Assembly: GCA_003561595.1 (NCBI GenBank)
Contig: PWWF01000221.1
Location: 1-31,544, forward strand
Origin: Paracoccaceae bacterium
GTDB lineage: Bacteria; Pseudomonadota; Alphaproteobacteria; Rhodobacterales; Rhodobacteraceae
DNA: 31,544 bases
Reading direction: 5' to 3'
The translations under genes and the position numbers were made by a program. Shown one piece after another: positions 15,052 to 23,456 of this stretch. The notes beneath the pieces are model-generated. The model made no database searches. It was not told the DNA's origin and was given only the letters and a program-made list of their open reading frames with translations. Position 1 is the first letter of the stretch. Each line of letters opens with the position of its first letter.

Positions 15052-16559
15052 ATCTTGTCCTCGGTCCTCTGGTCGTCGGTCATAAGGGCGCTGAAGGCGG
15101 CGTCGCGGGCGCGGTCGGCGTCGGCGCGGCGTGTGATGCGGGCGTCCCGGGCGGCGCGGAGCGTGTCGAGCGTGGCGGCGTATCCCGCAAGCGCCGCGTC
15201 CATCGGTTCTGGCGCCGGGCCGCCGAAGCGGGTGCGCAGGGCGACAAACTGCGCGGGGTCCACGGCGCGCGCGAAGGCGGTGACGTCAAGTGTCGGCGCG
15301 CGGCCGACCTCGGCCTCGAATGCTGCGCAGAACGCCGCGTGACCCGCGCCCAGCGGGGCGCCCTCGGCGATCACCGCACGGGCGGTTCGGGCGGCGATCT
15401 CATGCGCCTGCCGGAAGCTCAGCCCTTCGGTGCGCACCAGCGTGTCGGCCAGTTCGGTGACGGTGGCGCATGCAGCATCCATGTTGGCGGCCACGCGGTC
15501 GGCGCGCACCCGGCAGGCAGGGATCAGCGCGCGCAGCAACGCCAGCACACGCGCGGCGCTGTCGAAGGCGGCGTAGCCTGCGACCTGCACCTCGCCTTCG
15601 GAATCGTTCATGTCGGTGAACGGCGTGTTGTGCATGGTGTTCACCATGGCGTCGCACCGGCCCGCGGTCATGCTGGCAAGGTGGCGCAGATGTTCGATCG
15701 GCACGGGGTTGCGCTTTTGCGGCATGATCGATGAGATCTGCACGAAGGCGTTGGGCACATAAAGCTGGCCAACCTCGAACGCGGTCCAGAACTGCATGTC
15801 CTGCAGCACCCGGCCCAGATGCACGAACACCAGCTTCATCGCCGAATAGAGCGCGGTGACGTAATCGACCGCGGCGATGCAGCCATAGGCGTTTTCCTGC
15901 GGGCCGGCGAAGCCCAGCAGCGCGGCGGTGCGGTGGCGGTCGATCGCAAAGCCGCTGGTCGTGATCGCTGCCGCACCCATGGGGCAGTGATCCAGCCCCC
16001 CGCGCGCTGCGTCCAGCCGCGCGAGATCGCGCAGCAGGACCTCGATCACCGCGCCCAGATAATGCCCCCAGGTGGTGGGCTGCGCGGGCTGGCCATGAGT
16101 GTAGGCCACGATCAGCGTGTCCCGCTCGCGCCGCGCGGTGGCGACCAGCGCATCGGCCAGCGCCAGCGCATCACCGATCAGCGCGTCGGTGCGGTCGTGC
16201 AGCGCGAGCTTGAACACGGTGTGGTCCATGTCGTTGCGCGACCGCGCCGTATGCAGCGCGCCGGCGATGTCGGGGCCCAGCCGGTGCCTGAGTTCGGCTT
16301 CGACGAGGAAGAAATAGTCCTCATGCGCGCCGGTGTAGCGCAGGGATGGGACATCGATTTCGGCGTCGATCTGCGCCAGTGCGCGCGCGAGCGCCGCGGC
16401 AGTGCCGGGTGGCACGATCCCGGTTTCGGCCAGCATCACCAGATGTGCGCGGTTGATCGCCCGCAGATGGCCGGTGTGGTGCGCCTTGACCCCTTCGAAG
16501 AGCGGCTCGAGAACCGTTTCCTGATACACCGGATCGGGGAAGCGCGAGGGGTCGGTCAT
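15039..16559 (-). CDS. Argininosuccinate-lyase-like enzyme (aspartase/fumarase superfamily)
   Basis: A 506-residue lyase of the superfamily that eliminates fumarate from N-succinyl compounds. The ATG at 16559 overlaps the permease stop (ATGA). The three superfamily motifs are present: TARSRNDMDH (about 104-113), THGQPAQPTTWG with H155, and SSIMPQKRNPVPIEHLRHLA with the catalytic serine (about 276-277). It is about 45 residues longer than housekeeping ArgH and has MGAAAITTSGFAIDR, as ArgH-like paralogues do. It lies inside a sugar ABC operon with kinase and deaminase genes, not among arginine genes. I infer a catabolic role: cleaving a C-N (or C-O) bond between a sugar part and a C4-dicarboxylate, releasing fumarate. 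Moonlighting or second-copy ArgH is the alternative. Confidence 0.85.
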   Translation of the reverse strand: MTDPSRFPDPVYQETVLEPLFEGVKAHHTGHLRAINRAHLVMLAETGIVPPGTAAALARALAQIDAEIDVPSLRYTGAHEDYFFLVEAELRHRLGPDIAGALHTARSRNDMDHTVFKLALHDRTDALIGDALALADALVATARRERDTLIVAYTHGQPAQPTTWGHYLGAVIEVLLRDLARLDAARGGLDHCPMGAAAITTSGFAIDRHRTAALLGFAGPQENAYGCIAAVDYVTALYSAMKLVFVHLGRVLQDMQFWTAFEVGQLYVPNAFVQISSIMPQKRNPVPIEHLRHLASMTAGRCDAMVNTMHNTPFTDMNDSEGEVQVAGYAAFDSAARVLALLRALIPACRVRADRVAANMDAACATVTELADTLVRTEGLSFRQAHEIAARTARAVIAEGAPLGAGHAAFCAAFEAEVGRAPTLDVTAFARAVDPAQFVALRTRFGGPAPEPMDAALAGYAATLDTLRAARDARITRRADADRARDAAFSALMTDDQRTEDKIWPQ

Positions 16560-17434
16560 CCCTTCAACCCCGCCATCGCCACGCCCCGAATGATGTAGCG
16601 CTGGAACACGAGGAACACGATCAGAGTGGGGATCGTGGCCAGCGCCGCGCCGGTCATGATCAGCTCCCACTGTACCGATTGCTCGACCGAGAAGGTCGTC
16701 AGCCCGACCGGCAGCGTGTAAAGCGACTGGTCCGTGGTCACGATCAGTGGCCAGATGAACGCCGTCCAGTTGCCCAGGAAGATGAAGATTGCCAGCGCCG
16801 ACAGCGCCGGGGTGACCAGCGGCATCGCCACCGACCACCAGATCTGGAACTCGTTCAGCCCGTCGATGCGCGCGGCTTCCAGAAAATCATCGGGCACAGT
16901 CTCGAAGAATTGCTTCATCAGGAAGGTGCCGAAGGCGGTCATCAGCCCGGGGAACATGATCCCCCAATAGGTGTCCAGCCAGCCGAAATGCAGCGACATC
17001 ATGTACCACGGCAGGACCAGCATCTCGGTCGGGATCATCAGCGTCGACAGGATCGCGATGAAGATGATGTAGCGCCCGCGGAAATCGAACTTGCACAGCG
17101 TGTAGCCGACCAGCGCGTCGAAGAAGACCGCCGACACCGTGGTCGCGATGGCGATGATCAGCGAGTTGACGAACCATTGCAGGAAGCGTCCGTCCGACAG
17201 CACCAGCGCGTAGTTCTCGAAGGTCGGCTCGCGCGGGATGATGTTCATCTCGAACATCTCGTGCGGGTATTTCATTGAGGCCGACAGCATGTAAACCAGC
17301 GGCATCACCATTACCACCGCGCCCATGAAAAGCAGCGTCCAGCGGACGATCTGCATCGGGTCGCGGGGCGGCTTGTAGGTGCCGGTCTGGCGCATCAGCC
17401 CTTCGGCCGACACCTTGATCTCTGCATCGCTCAT
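16556..17434 (-). CDS. Sugar ABC transporter permease (MalG type)
   Basis: Second inner-membrane permease of the carbohydrate importer, 292 residues and about six membrane segments. The ATPase-contacting EAA loop reads EAARIDGLNEFQIWWSVAMP (about 192-211). The other MalG-type marks are an N-terminal segment followed by SMKYPHEMF and IPREPTFENYALVL, and the C-terminal GVAMAGLKG ending. It begins one base after the stop of the first permease and its stop overlaps the lyase start, so the whole block is cotranslated. Confidence 0.93.
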   Translation of the reverse strand: MSDAEIKVSAEGLMRQTGTYKPPRDPMQIVRWTLLFMGAVVMVMPLVYMLSASMKYPHEMFEMNIIPREPTFENYALVLSDGRFLQWFVNSLIIAIATTVSAVFFDALVGYTLCKFDFRGRYIIFIAILSTLMIPTEMLVLPWYMMSLHFGWLDTYWGIMFPGLMTAFGTFLMKQFFETVPDDFLEAARIDGLNEFQIWWSVAMPLVTPALSALAIFIFLGNWTAFIWPLIVTTDQSLYTLPVGLTTFSVEQSVQWELIMTGAALATIPTLIVFLVFQRYIIRGVAMAGLKG

Positions 17435-17435
17435 G

Positions 17436-18329
17436 TCAGCGGTCCCTCAGGATGCGGAGTTGCACGAGGCTCACCACCAGCAGCACGGTGAACAGCACCA
17501 CGGTCTGCGCTGCGGCGTAGCCCATCTGGTAGCTGGAGAACGCGGTCTGGTAGATCATCATCACCAGAGGCATGGTGGAATTCAGCGGGCCGCCGGGATC
17601 GTTGGTGGTCATGTTGAACACCTGATCGAAGATCCGCAGGAACCCGATCGACGAAAACACCACCAGAAACACGATCGTCGGCTTCAGCAGCGGCAGCGTG
17701 ATCTCGCGCAGGATCGTCCAGTTGGAGACCCCGTCGATTCGCGCGGCCTCGTAGTAGCTGGTGGGAATGGCGCGCAACCCGGCCATGAAGATGATGATCT
17801 GGAACCCCAGCCCCGCCCAGACAGCCGGCGCCAGGATCGCCGGCAATGCGTTGGTGGTGGAGTTCAGGAAACGGATCTGCCCGATCCCCATCGACGACAG
17901 CAGGTTGTTGAACACCCCGATCGGCACCGGCTGGTAGAACCACCGCCAGACCCAGGCCATGGCCACTGCGGTGGTCAGGAACGGCAGGAAATAGAGCGCG
18001 CGCAGCGTGCCGTGCAGAAAGCGGGTCTTGTCCAGGTTGTAGGCAATCACGAAGCTGATCACGAGCGAGATCGGGGTGCCGAGGATCAGGTACATGAAAG
18101 TGTTCCGGAACACCTGCCAGAACACCGGGTCATTCCACAGCCGGACATAGTTTTCCAGCCCCGCCCAGCTGCGCGCGCCCAGCAGATTCCAGCTCTGAAA
18201 GCTCAGCACCATGGCGTCGGCGGTGGGGTAGAACCGGATCACCACATAGAACAGGATCGGAACAGTCAGGAACCCCCAGGCCCAGACGGTGCGTTTTCGG
18301 TCGATCGACAGGCGGCTGTACAGCTTCAT
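17436..18329 (-). CDS. Sugar ABC transporter permease (MalF/UgpA type)
   Basis: First permease of the importer, 297 residues. I chose ATG 18329 (MKLYSRLSIDRKR) because AAAGAG lies 8 nt upstream; an ATG two codons earlier is too close to it. Features are an N-terminal membrane helix (WAWGFLTVPILFYVVIRFYP), SFQSWNLLGARSWAGLENYV, a typical LRALYFLPFLTTAVAMAWVW segment, and the EAA loop EAARIDGVSNWTILREITLP. About six membrane segments are visible. It follows the binding-protein gene across a 142-nt gap holding a strong hairpin, and it is tightly joined to the next permease gene. Confidence 0.93.
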   Translation of the reverse strand: MKLYSRLSIDRKRTVWAWGFLTVPILFYVVIRFYPTADAMVLSFQSWNLLGARSWAGLENYVRLWNDPVFWQVFRNTFMYLILGTPISLVISFVIAYNLDKTRFLHGTLRALYFLPFLTTAVAMAWVWRWFYQPVPIGVFNNLLSSMGIGQIRFLNSTTNALPAILAPAVWAGLGFQIIIFMAGLRAIPTSYYEAARIDGVSNWTILREITLPLLKPTIVFLVVFSSIGFLRIFDQVFNMTTNDPGGPLNSTMPLVMMIYQTAFSSYQMGYAAAQTVVLFTVLLVVSLVQLRILRDR

Positions 18330-18426
18330 GCGCATCGCTCTTTGTGGTTTGGACAGGCAGCGTGGCGGCGCTGTGCGCGGGTCACAGCCCTTATGCGCGA
18401 GGCGCCGAAAAGACACCGCGCGGGTT

Positions 18427-18462
18427 GCGGGGCGGCGGCTGCCGTGGCCGGCGCCGCCCCGC
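18427..18462 (-). promoter_or_regulatory. Strong hairpin between binding-protein and permease genes
   Basis: An 11-bp perfect G+C stem (GCGGGGCGGCG with CGCCGCCCCGC, 14-nt loop) lies just beyond the binding-protein stop codon on the minus strand. There is no T-tract. It is well placed to stabilise the upstream message or attenuate transcription, so that binding protein is made in excess over permeases. The other ABC operon in this window has the same arrangement at 689-717. Confidence 0.6.
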
Positions 18463-18471
18463 GTGGTTGTG

Positions 18472-19728
18472 TCAGTTGCCTTGGGCGCGGTCGATGATCG
18501 CCTGTTCGGCTTCCTGGGCCATCGTCAGGCTCTCGGCCGGCGACATGCCTTGCAGCAGCACGCGCTGCACCGCGTCCACCAGCACCTGCCGCTGCGCCGT
18601 TTCATCCACGAACAGCGTGGTGTGCGCGCCCTCCAGCCCTTCGATGAACGGGCCATAGACAGGATTTGCGAGGTTGTCCTCGGTCAGCGCGACAGAGGGC
18701 CGCGCCGGCAACTCGCCCACCACATCGAGCCAAAGCTGCATCGCCTCTTCGGACACGATGAACTCCATGAACTTGACCGCTGCTTCCTTGCGCTCGTCCT
18801 GCGCGCGCTGGGTGATGGCGTTGACCCAGTAGCTGCCATAGTTCGCGGCGACGCCGTCCGCGCTCAGCGGCAGCGGGGCGACGCCCCATTCCAGCCCGCG
18901 CGTGCCCTCGAGCGCGCCGATCCGGAACGACCCGTCGATATGCATGCCCGCGCGCCCGGCGCGGAACGCGGCCTGCGGCTCGTCCATGAACCCCGACTGG
19001 GTGACCAACTCCTCCGTTTCCATGCCGGTGTAGAACTCGAACGCGGCGATGCCTTCGGGCGTGGCGTAGTTTACCGTCCGGTAGTCATCGAGATAGGGCT
19101 CGGCGCCGTGCTGGCGGGTCAGCACCTCGCGGAACCAGTGATGGTCCTGCGCGGTCATCCCGCTGGTGATCCCCACCTGCGAGAAATTACCCGCCCCATC
19201 GCGAATGGTCATTTCGCGCGCCATTTCGATCATTTCCTCCAGCGTCTCGGGCGGTGAATCGAGCCCGGCCGCCTCCATCAGTCGCGTGTTATAGAACAGC
19301 GCCAGCGAGCGGACCGCAGTGGGCAGCGCCATGTAGGCGCCGTCGCGCATCATCGCGCCAACCATGGGGAAGAACTCTTCCCCGATCATGTCGGGGTCGA
19401 AGGTGTCGGCGGGAAGCGGCTGGATCAGCCCTTCATCGACATAGGAGTCCAGCCAGCCGTAGAAGAGCTGCATGACATCGGGACCCTGCCCCGCAGGGAT
19501 AGCGGCAGCCAGCCGGGTGCGGTAGTCGGCCAGCGGAAAGGTCGAATGGTTGACGGTGATGCCGGGGTTTTCCTCCTCGAACCGCTCGATCAGGATGTCC
19601 ATCGCCTGCACGCGGGTGTCGAAAATATATTGCCAGTACTCGATCTCGACCGCGCTGAGCGTCTGGGCCGACAGCAGCGTTGCCAGGCCGGTGGTGGCGC
19701 CCAATATCGCTTTTCTAGGGGATTTCAT
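18472..19728 (-). CDS. Sugar ABC transporter substrate-binding protein (extracellular family 1)
   Basis: Periplasmic receptor of the carbohydrate importer, 418 residues. ATG 19728 has a GGAGAGGAAAG ribosome site and opens a signal peptide (MKSPRKAILGATTGLATLLS, cleavage near LSA-VE). The mature protein has the MalE/UgpB-like layout: IEYWQYIFDTRVQAMDILIE, FEEENPGITVNHSTFPLADY, AIPAGQGPDVMQLFYGWLDS, the RSLALFYNTRLMEAAGLDSP hinge region, and an AAFRAGRAGMHIDGSFRIGA block typical of sugar receptors. It is first in the leftward seven-gene operon and is transcribed from the region shared with the ROK gene. The ligand is presumably the conjugated amino sugar processed by the operon's enzymes. Confidence 0.93.
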   Translation of the reverse strand: MKSPRKAILGATTGLATLLSAQTLSAVEIEYWQYIFDTRVQAMDILIERFEEENPGITVNHSTFPLADYRTRLAAAIPAGQGPDVMQLFYGWLDSYVDEGLIQPLPADTFDPDMIGEEFFPMVGAMMRDGAYMALPTAVRSLALFYNTRLMEAAGLDSPPETLEEMIEMAREMTIRDGAGNFSQVGITSGMTAQDHHWFREVLTRQHGAEPYLDDYRTVNYATPEGIAAFEFYTGMETEELVTQSGFMDEPQAAFRAGRAGMHIDGSFRIGALEGTRGLEWGVAPLPLSADGVAANYGSYWVNAITQRAQDERKEAAVKFMEFIVSEEAMQLWLDVVGELPARPSVALTEDNLANPVYGPFIEGLEGAHTTLFVDETAQRQVLVDAVQRVLLQGMSPAESLTMAQEAEQAIIDRAQGN

Positions 19729-19817
19729 GGCTTTCCTCTCCTGTCGGTGGGGTGTTGATACCCCTGTTGCGAATGCCGGATGCTGGCGAAAGCCGCCTCG
19801 GCCCGACTCTTTGTGAA

Positions 19818-19856
19818 TTAAGTGTTGACCGCTTCGCCGCATAAATCAATACTTAA
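19818..19856. promoter_or_regulatory. Putative ROK operator 1 (inverted repeat)
   Basis: TTAAGTGTTGA (19818-19828) and TCAATACTTAA (19846-19856) are inverted copies with one mismatch, separated by 17 bases, in the shared intergenic region. The left arm overlaps the likely -35 (TTGACC at 19825) and the right arm the -10 (AATACT at 19848) of a plus-strand promoter for the ROK gene. The AT-rich patch stands out from the GC-rich surroundings. Confidence 0.55.
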
Positions 19857-19875
19857 ATCAAACCTTTTGAGTTAA
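19853..19875. promoter_or_regulatory. Putative ROK operator 2 (23-bp near-palindrome)
   Basis: A 23-bp near-palindrome, TTAAATCAAA and TTTTGAGTTAA around a CCT centre, with two mismatched pairs. It ends 6 bases before the ROK start codon at 19882 and overlaps operator 1 by four bases. All four arms share a TTAA core next to a TYRA-type end, as expected for repeated sites of one dimeric repressor. Autoregulation and control of the divergent ABC operon are inferred. Confidence 0.5.
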
Positions 19876-19881
19876 ATCGCC

Positions 19882-21096
19882 ATGGCAGGCCGCAGTATCC
19901 AGATCGCCGGCACCAACGCCGAACGCACCCGCGCGCATAACCGCCGGGTCGTGCTGGGGTATCTGCAGGTCAAGCACGGCGCCGGGCGGGCCGAGATCGC
20001 GCGGTCCTGCGGGCTGAGCACGCAGACCGTGTCGAACCTGATCGCCGAACTGGAACAGGACCGGCTGGTGGTCGCGGCGGGGAGGCGGCGTTCGGCGCGC
20101 GGTCAGCCGCCGGTGCAATATGCCTTCAACCCGCAGGGAGGCGCCGCGCTGGGGTTCGAGGTCCGCCCCGACGCGCTGCTGGTGGCGCTGACCGATCTGG
20201 CCGGCGCATTGCTGTGGGACGCACAGCGCCCGCTGGCATCCTCGGATCCGCATAGTGTCGTTGCGGTGATGACAGAGCTGTCCCAGGCAGCCGCTGCGCG
20301 GTCGAGCGCGCCGGTGCTGGGAGCCGGGCTGGTACTGCCCGGCCCCTTTGGCGTGGAGGGGCTGAGCATGGCGGGCGCGACAGTGCTCAGCGGCTGGGAC
20401 GGGCTCGACAGTGCCTCGGCCCTGGCCGAAGCGGCGCTTGGGCTGCCGGTGATCGTCGAAAAGGACGCGACGGCTGCGGCCATTGGCGAAGTGATGCGTG
20501 GCTCTGCGAAGGGGCTGGACTCGTTCTGCTATCTCTATTTCGGCGCCGGCATCGGTCTGGGTGTCATCGCGCAGGGCCAGCCGCTGCGCGGCGCCTTCGG
20601 CAACGCGGGCGAGGTCGGCCATGTCGTCGTGGTGCCCGGCGGGCGGCCCTGCGACTGCGGCAATCTCGGCTGCCTGGAGCAATATGCCAGCCGCGTGGCC
20701 CTGCGCCGCCACCTTGCCACGCGTGGCCTGCTGGCGCCCGACATGCCCCCGGGGCTGGGCCAGACCGACACCGTGGCGCTGCGTCTGCTGGCCGAAGGGG
20801 ACCCCGATCTGGACGCCTGGATGACCGAGGCCGCGCGGCTGCTGGCGCCGGTGATCGGCACGCTGGAAAACCTGTTCGACCCTGAAGCCGTGGTGCTTGG
20901 CGGCGCGCTTCCCGATGCGCTGCTGGACGGGCTGATCGCGCGGCTGGACCTGCCGCAGGGGTCAGTCTCGCGCCGCACGGGGCGCACCCGGCCGCGCGTG
21001 CTGCGCGGCGTCTCTGGTCGGATGACCGGTGCGCTGGGGGGCGCAGCGCTGGTGATCCATGACACAGTCACGCCTCGGCTCGACTCCGCGCCGTGA
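19882..21096 (+). CDS. ROK-family transcriptional regulator
   Basis: A NagC/Mlc/XylR-type regulator of 404 residues that probably senses the imported sugar or its phosphate. The N-terminus (about 18-70) is a winged helix: VVLGYLQVKHGAGRAEIARS, then CGLSTQTVSNLIAELEQD. Residues about 88-400 form the sugar-kinase-like ROK domain, with GEVGH (H247) and PCDCGNLGCLEQYAS giving the zinc ligands C257, C259 and C264, and FGAGIGLGV as the phosphate loop. In the active-site loop the usual NDAN reads EKDATAAAIGE, so kinase activity is doubtful, as in other ROK repressors. It is divergent from the ABC operon, with two palindromic candidate operators between, and its end overlaps the PIG-L region. Confidence 0.9.
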   Translation: MAGRSIQIAGTNAERTRAHNRRVVLGYLQVKHGAGRAEIARSCGLSTQTVSNLIAELEQDRLVVAAGRRRSARGQPPVQYAFNPQGGAALGFEVRPDALLVALTDLAGALLWDAQRPLASSDPHSVVAVMTELSQAAAARSSAPVLGAGLVLPGPFGVEGLSMAGATVLSGWDGLDSASALAEAALGLPVIVEKDATAAAIGEVMRGSAKGLDSFCYLYFGAGIGLGVIAQGQPLRGAFGNAGEVGHVVVVPGGRPCDCGNLGCLEQYASRVALRRHLATRGLLAPDMPPGLGQTDTVALRLLAEGDPDLDAWMTEAARLLAPVIGTLENLFDPEAVVLGGALPDALLDGLIARLDLPQGSVSRRTGRTRPRVLRGVSGRMTGALGGAALVIHDTVTPRLDSAP

Positions 21097-21119
21097 CCCG
21101 AACGAAAGGACCGTATCCC

Positions 21120-23456
21120 TTGCCGATGGCAGATCCCTTGCGGCTTCAGGCCCAACGCACCCGACCCGAAGAGCTGATGCTGTGGCGCGCGCTGCAGCCG
21201 TTGCGCACCGTGCTGCGTTTCATGAACACCGGCGCTCACCCCGATGACGAAACCAGCGCCATGCTGGCCGCGCTCACCTTTCGCGACGGGCTGTCGCTGG
21301 CCTATGCATGCTCCACCCGGGGCGAAGGCGGGCAGAATGACATCGGCCGCGAGGCCGGGACCGCGCTGGGGGCGCTGCGCACCGCCGAGATGGCGCGCGC
21401 CTGCGATGTGCTGGGCATGACCATGCACTGGCTTTCGGAAACCCCCGATGACACCATCACCGATTTCGGCTTCTCCAAGTCGGGGAGCGAGACACTGGGC
21501 ATCTGGGGTCATGCGCGCACCCTGCGCCGGTTGGCCGAGATCATCCGCGCCGACCGGCCTGACATCATCTGCCCGACCTTCCTGGACGTGCCCGGTCAGC
21601 ACGGCCACCACCGTGCCATGACGCAGGTCGCGCATGAGGTCATCGCCGCCGCCGCCGACCCGGACTTCGACGCCTCGGGCGCGCCATGGCAGGTGTCCAA
21701 GCTCTATCTTCCGGCGTGGTCGGGCGCTGGAACCGCCTATGACGACGACCTGCCGCCGCCGCCTGAAACCGTGCGCATCCCCGGGCATGGGCGCGAACCA
21801 CTCTCAGGGTGGAGTTGGGCCGAGATCGGGCAGCACTCGCGGCTCTATCATGCGACGCAGGGCATGGGTCGCTGGGTCGGCCCGGGCGAGGGGCCGGGCT
21901 GGCCGCTGCATCTTGCGGCCACTGCGGTAGGCGCGGATGCGGGCGCGCTGACCGACAACCTGCCCCACGGCTTTGCCGCCATCGCGCCGGATGTGGCGGG
22001 CTGCGCCGATCTGGACGCCGCGCGCGCCGCGATGCTGGCCGCATTCCCCGACCGCGCGGGTATTCTCGACGCCGCCGGTCGGGCGCTGGCGGCGCTGCGC
22101 ACCGCGCGTGCGGCCTGCCCTCCGTCGCTGGCCGATGCGCTGCTGCACCGGTTGGACCGGACCGAGGCGCAGCTTGCCCGCGTGATCCGCCTTGCTGCCG
22201 GGATCCGGGTCGAGGCGCGCCTTGAGACCGACCTGGCCCGCCCCGGCGCGCGGGTGCCTGCGCATCTTGCGCTCCATGCCCCCGATGGTCCTGTGACCGC
22301 GCGGCTGGACTGGGCCCTCCCCGAGGGCTGGGCCGCCACCGCCGGGGCCATCGACCTGCCCGATGACGCCCCTCCGGCCGATCCTTACCCCACGCTCTAC
22401 CACCCCGAATGCCCCGAGGGGCCGGTCGGGGCGGCGCTGAGCATGACGCTTGCCGGGCAGGATCTGACAACCACGCTGGCGCCGGAATCCCCGCTGCTGG
22501 TGCTGCCCGCCGTGCAGGCCGCGGTCACGCCGGACGCGGTCTTCGTCAACGCGCGGGACCCGGCGCAGGTAGCGCTGGGGCTGAGCGCCGGCGCTGCGCT
22601 GGCGCTGCCCGATGGCTGGACCCTCGCCGCGCGTGACGGCGGCTCAATGCTGTGCCCGCCGCGCCTGCCTGCACCGGGTCTGCATCGGCTGGCGCTGCAT
22701 GTCGACGGCCAGCCTGCCGAGACCGCCACCCGCATCGCCTATCCCCATACCGGGCCAATGCTGCACCGCGCCCCGGCGGTGCTGCGGCTGCGGGTGGCCG
22801 ATGTGGCGCTGGCGGCTGCGCGGATCGGCTATATCGGCGGCGGCAACGACCGCGCCGATCATTGGATGCGGGCGATGGGCGCGGATGTGGCTACGCTTGA
22901 CCCCGCCGCCCTGAGCCCTGCCACGCTGTCGGGACTGGACACGCTGGTTGTGGGCATCTTCGCCATGAAATCCGCGCCGGGGCTGGCAGCGGCGCTGCCG
23001 GCGATACATGACTGGGTCCGGACAGGCGGCACGTTGCTCACGCTCTATCACCGTCCCTGGGACAACTGGCACCCCGATACCACGCCTCCTGCGCGACTGG
23101 AGGTCGGCCAGCCCTCATTGCGCTGGCGCGTCACGGACCAGCGCGCGGCAGTCACGCATCTCGCGCCCGACCATCCAGTGCTGACCGGCCCCAACCCCAT
23201 CGGCCCTGCGGACTGGGACGGCTGGGTGAAGGAGCGCGGGCTGTACTTCGCGCGCGCCTGGGACCCGGTCTATACCCCGCTGCTGGAGATGGCCGACCCC
23301 GAAGAGGCCCCGCACCACGGCGCGCTTCTGTCGGCCGAGATCGGCGCCGGGCGGCACACGCATTGCGCGCTGATCGTGCATTTGCAGATGGAGGCGCTGG
23401 TGCCCGGCGGCTTCCGGCTGATGGCGAACATGATAGCGCCGCGCAAGCCGGGCTGA
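21120..23456 (+). CDS. Multidomain PIG-L (LmbE) family deacetylase
   Basis: About 778 residues. Residues about 30-280 are a PIG-L zinc deacetylase domain with the NTGAHPDDETSAMLAAL motif, STRGEGGQNDIG and the second metal motif PGQHGHHRAM; all the expected His/Asp ligands are present. PIG-L enzymes remove acetyl groups from N-acetyl-glucosaminyl compounds. The middle (about 360-520) looks like beta-rich accessory domains. The C-terminus (about 560-778), with IGYIGGGNDRADHWMRAMGA and TLVVGIFAMKS, resembles a class I amidotransferase-like Rossmann unit. No signal peptide is seen. Start choice: AAGGA at 21106-21110 suits TTG 21120 (9 nt). ATG 21126 and GTG 21093 (overlapping the ROK stop) are alternatives. 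Deacylation of the sugar conjugate imported by the divergent operon is inferred. Confidence 0.85.
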   Translation: MPMADPLRLQAQRTRPEELMLWRALQPLRTVLRFMNTGAHPDDETSAMLAALTFRDGLSLAYACSTRGEGGQNDIGREAGTALGALRTAEMARACDVLGMTMHWLSETPDDTITDFGFSKSGSETLGIWGHARTLRRLAEIIRADRPDIICPTFLDVPGQHGHHRAMTQVAHEVIAAAADPDFDASGAPWQVSKLYLPAWSGAGTAYDDDLPPPPETVRIPGHGREPLSGWSWAEIGQHSRLYHATQGMGRWVGPGEGPGWPLHLAATAVGADAGALTDNLPHGFAAIAPDVAGCADLDAARAAMLAAFPDRAGILDAAGRALAALRTARAACPPSLADALLHRLDRTEAQLARVIRLAAGIRVEARLETDLARPGARVPAHLALHAPDGPVTARLDWALPEGWAATAGAIDLPDDAPPADPYPTLYHPECPEGPVGAALSMTLAGQDLTTTLAPESPLLVLPAVQAAVTPDAVFVNARDPAQVALGLSAGAALALPDGWTLAARDGGSMLCPPRLPAPGLHRLALHVDGQPAETATRIAYPHTGPMLHRAPAVLRLRVADVALAAARIGYIGGGNDRADHWMRAMGADVATLDPAALSPATLSGLDTLVVGIFAMKSAPGLAAALPAIHDWVRTGGTLLTLYHRPWDNWHPDTTPPARLEVGQPSLRWRVTDQRAAVTHLAPDHPVLTGPNPIGPADWDGWVKERGLYFARAWDPVYTPLLEMADPEEAPHHGALLSAEIGAGRHTHCALIVHLQMEALVPGGFRLMANMIAPRKPG

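Noticed and set aside
15039..16838. 599-codon version of the lyase
   Set aside because: The upstream part overlaps the permease gene in another frame. The ATG at 16559, overlapping the permease stop, gives the correct lyase N-terminus.
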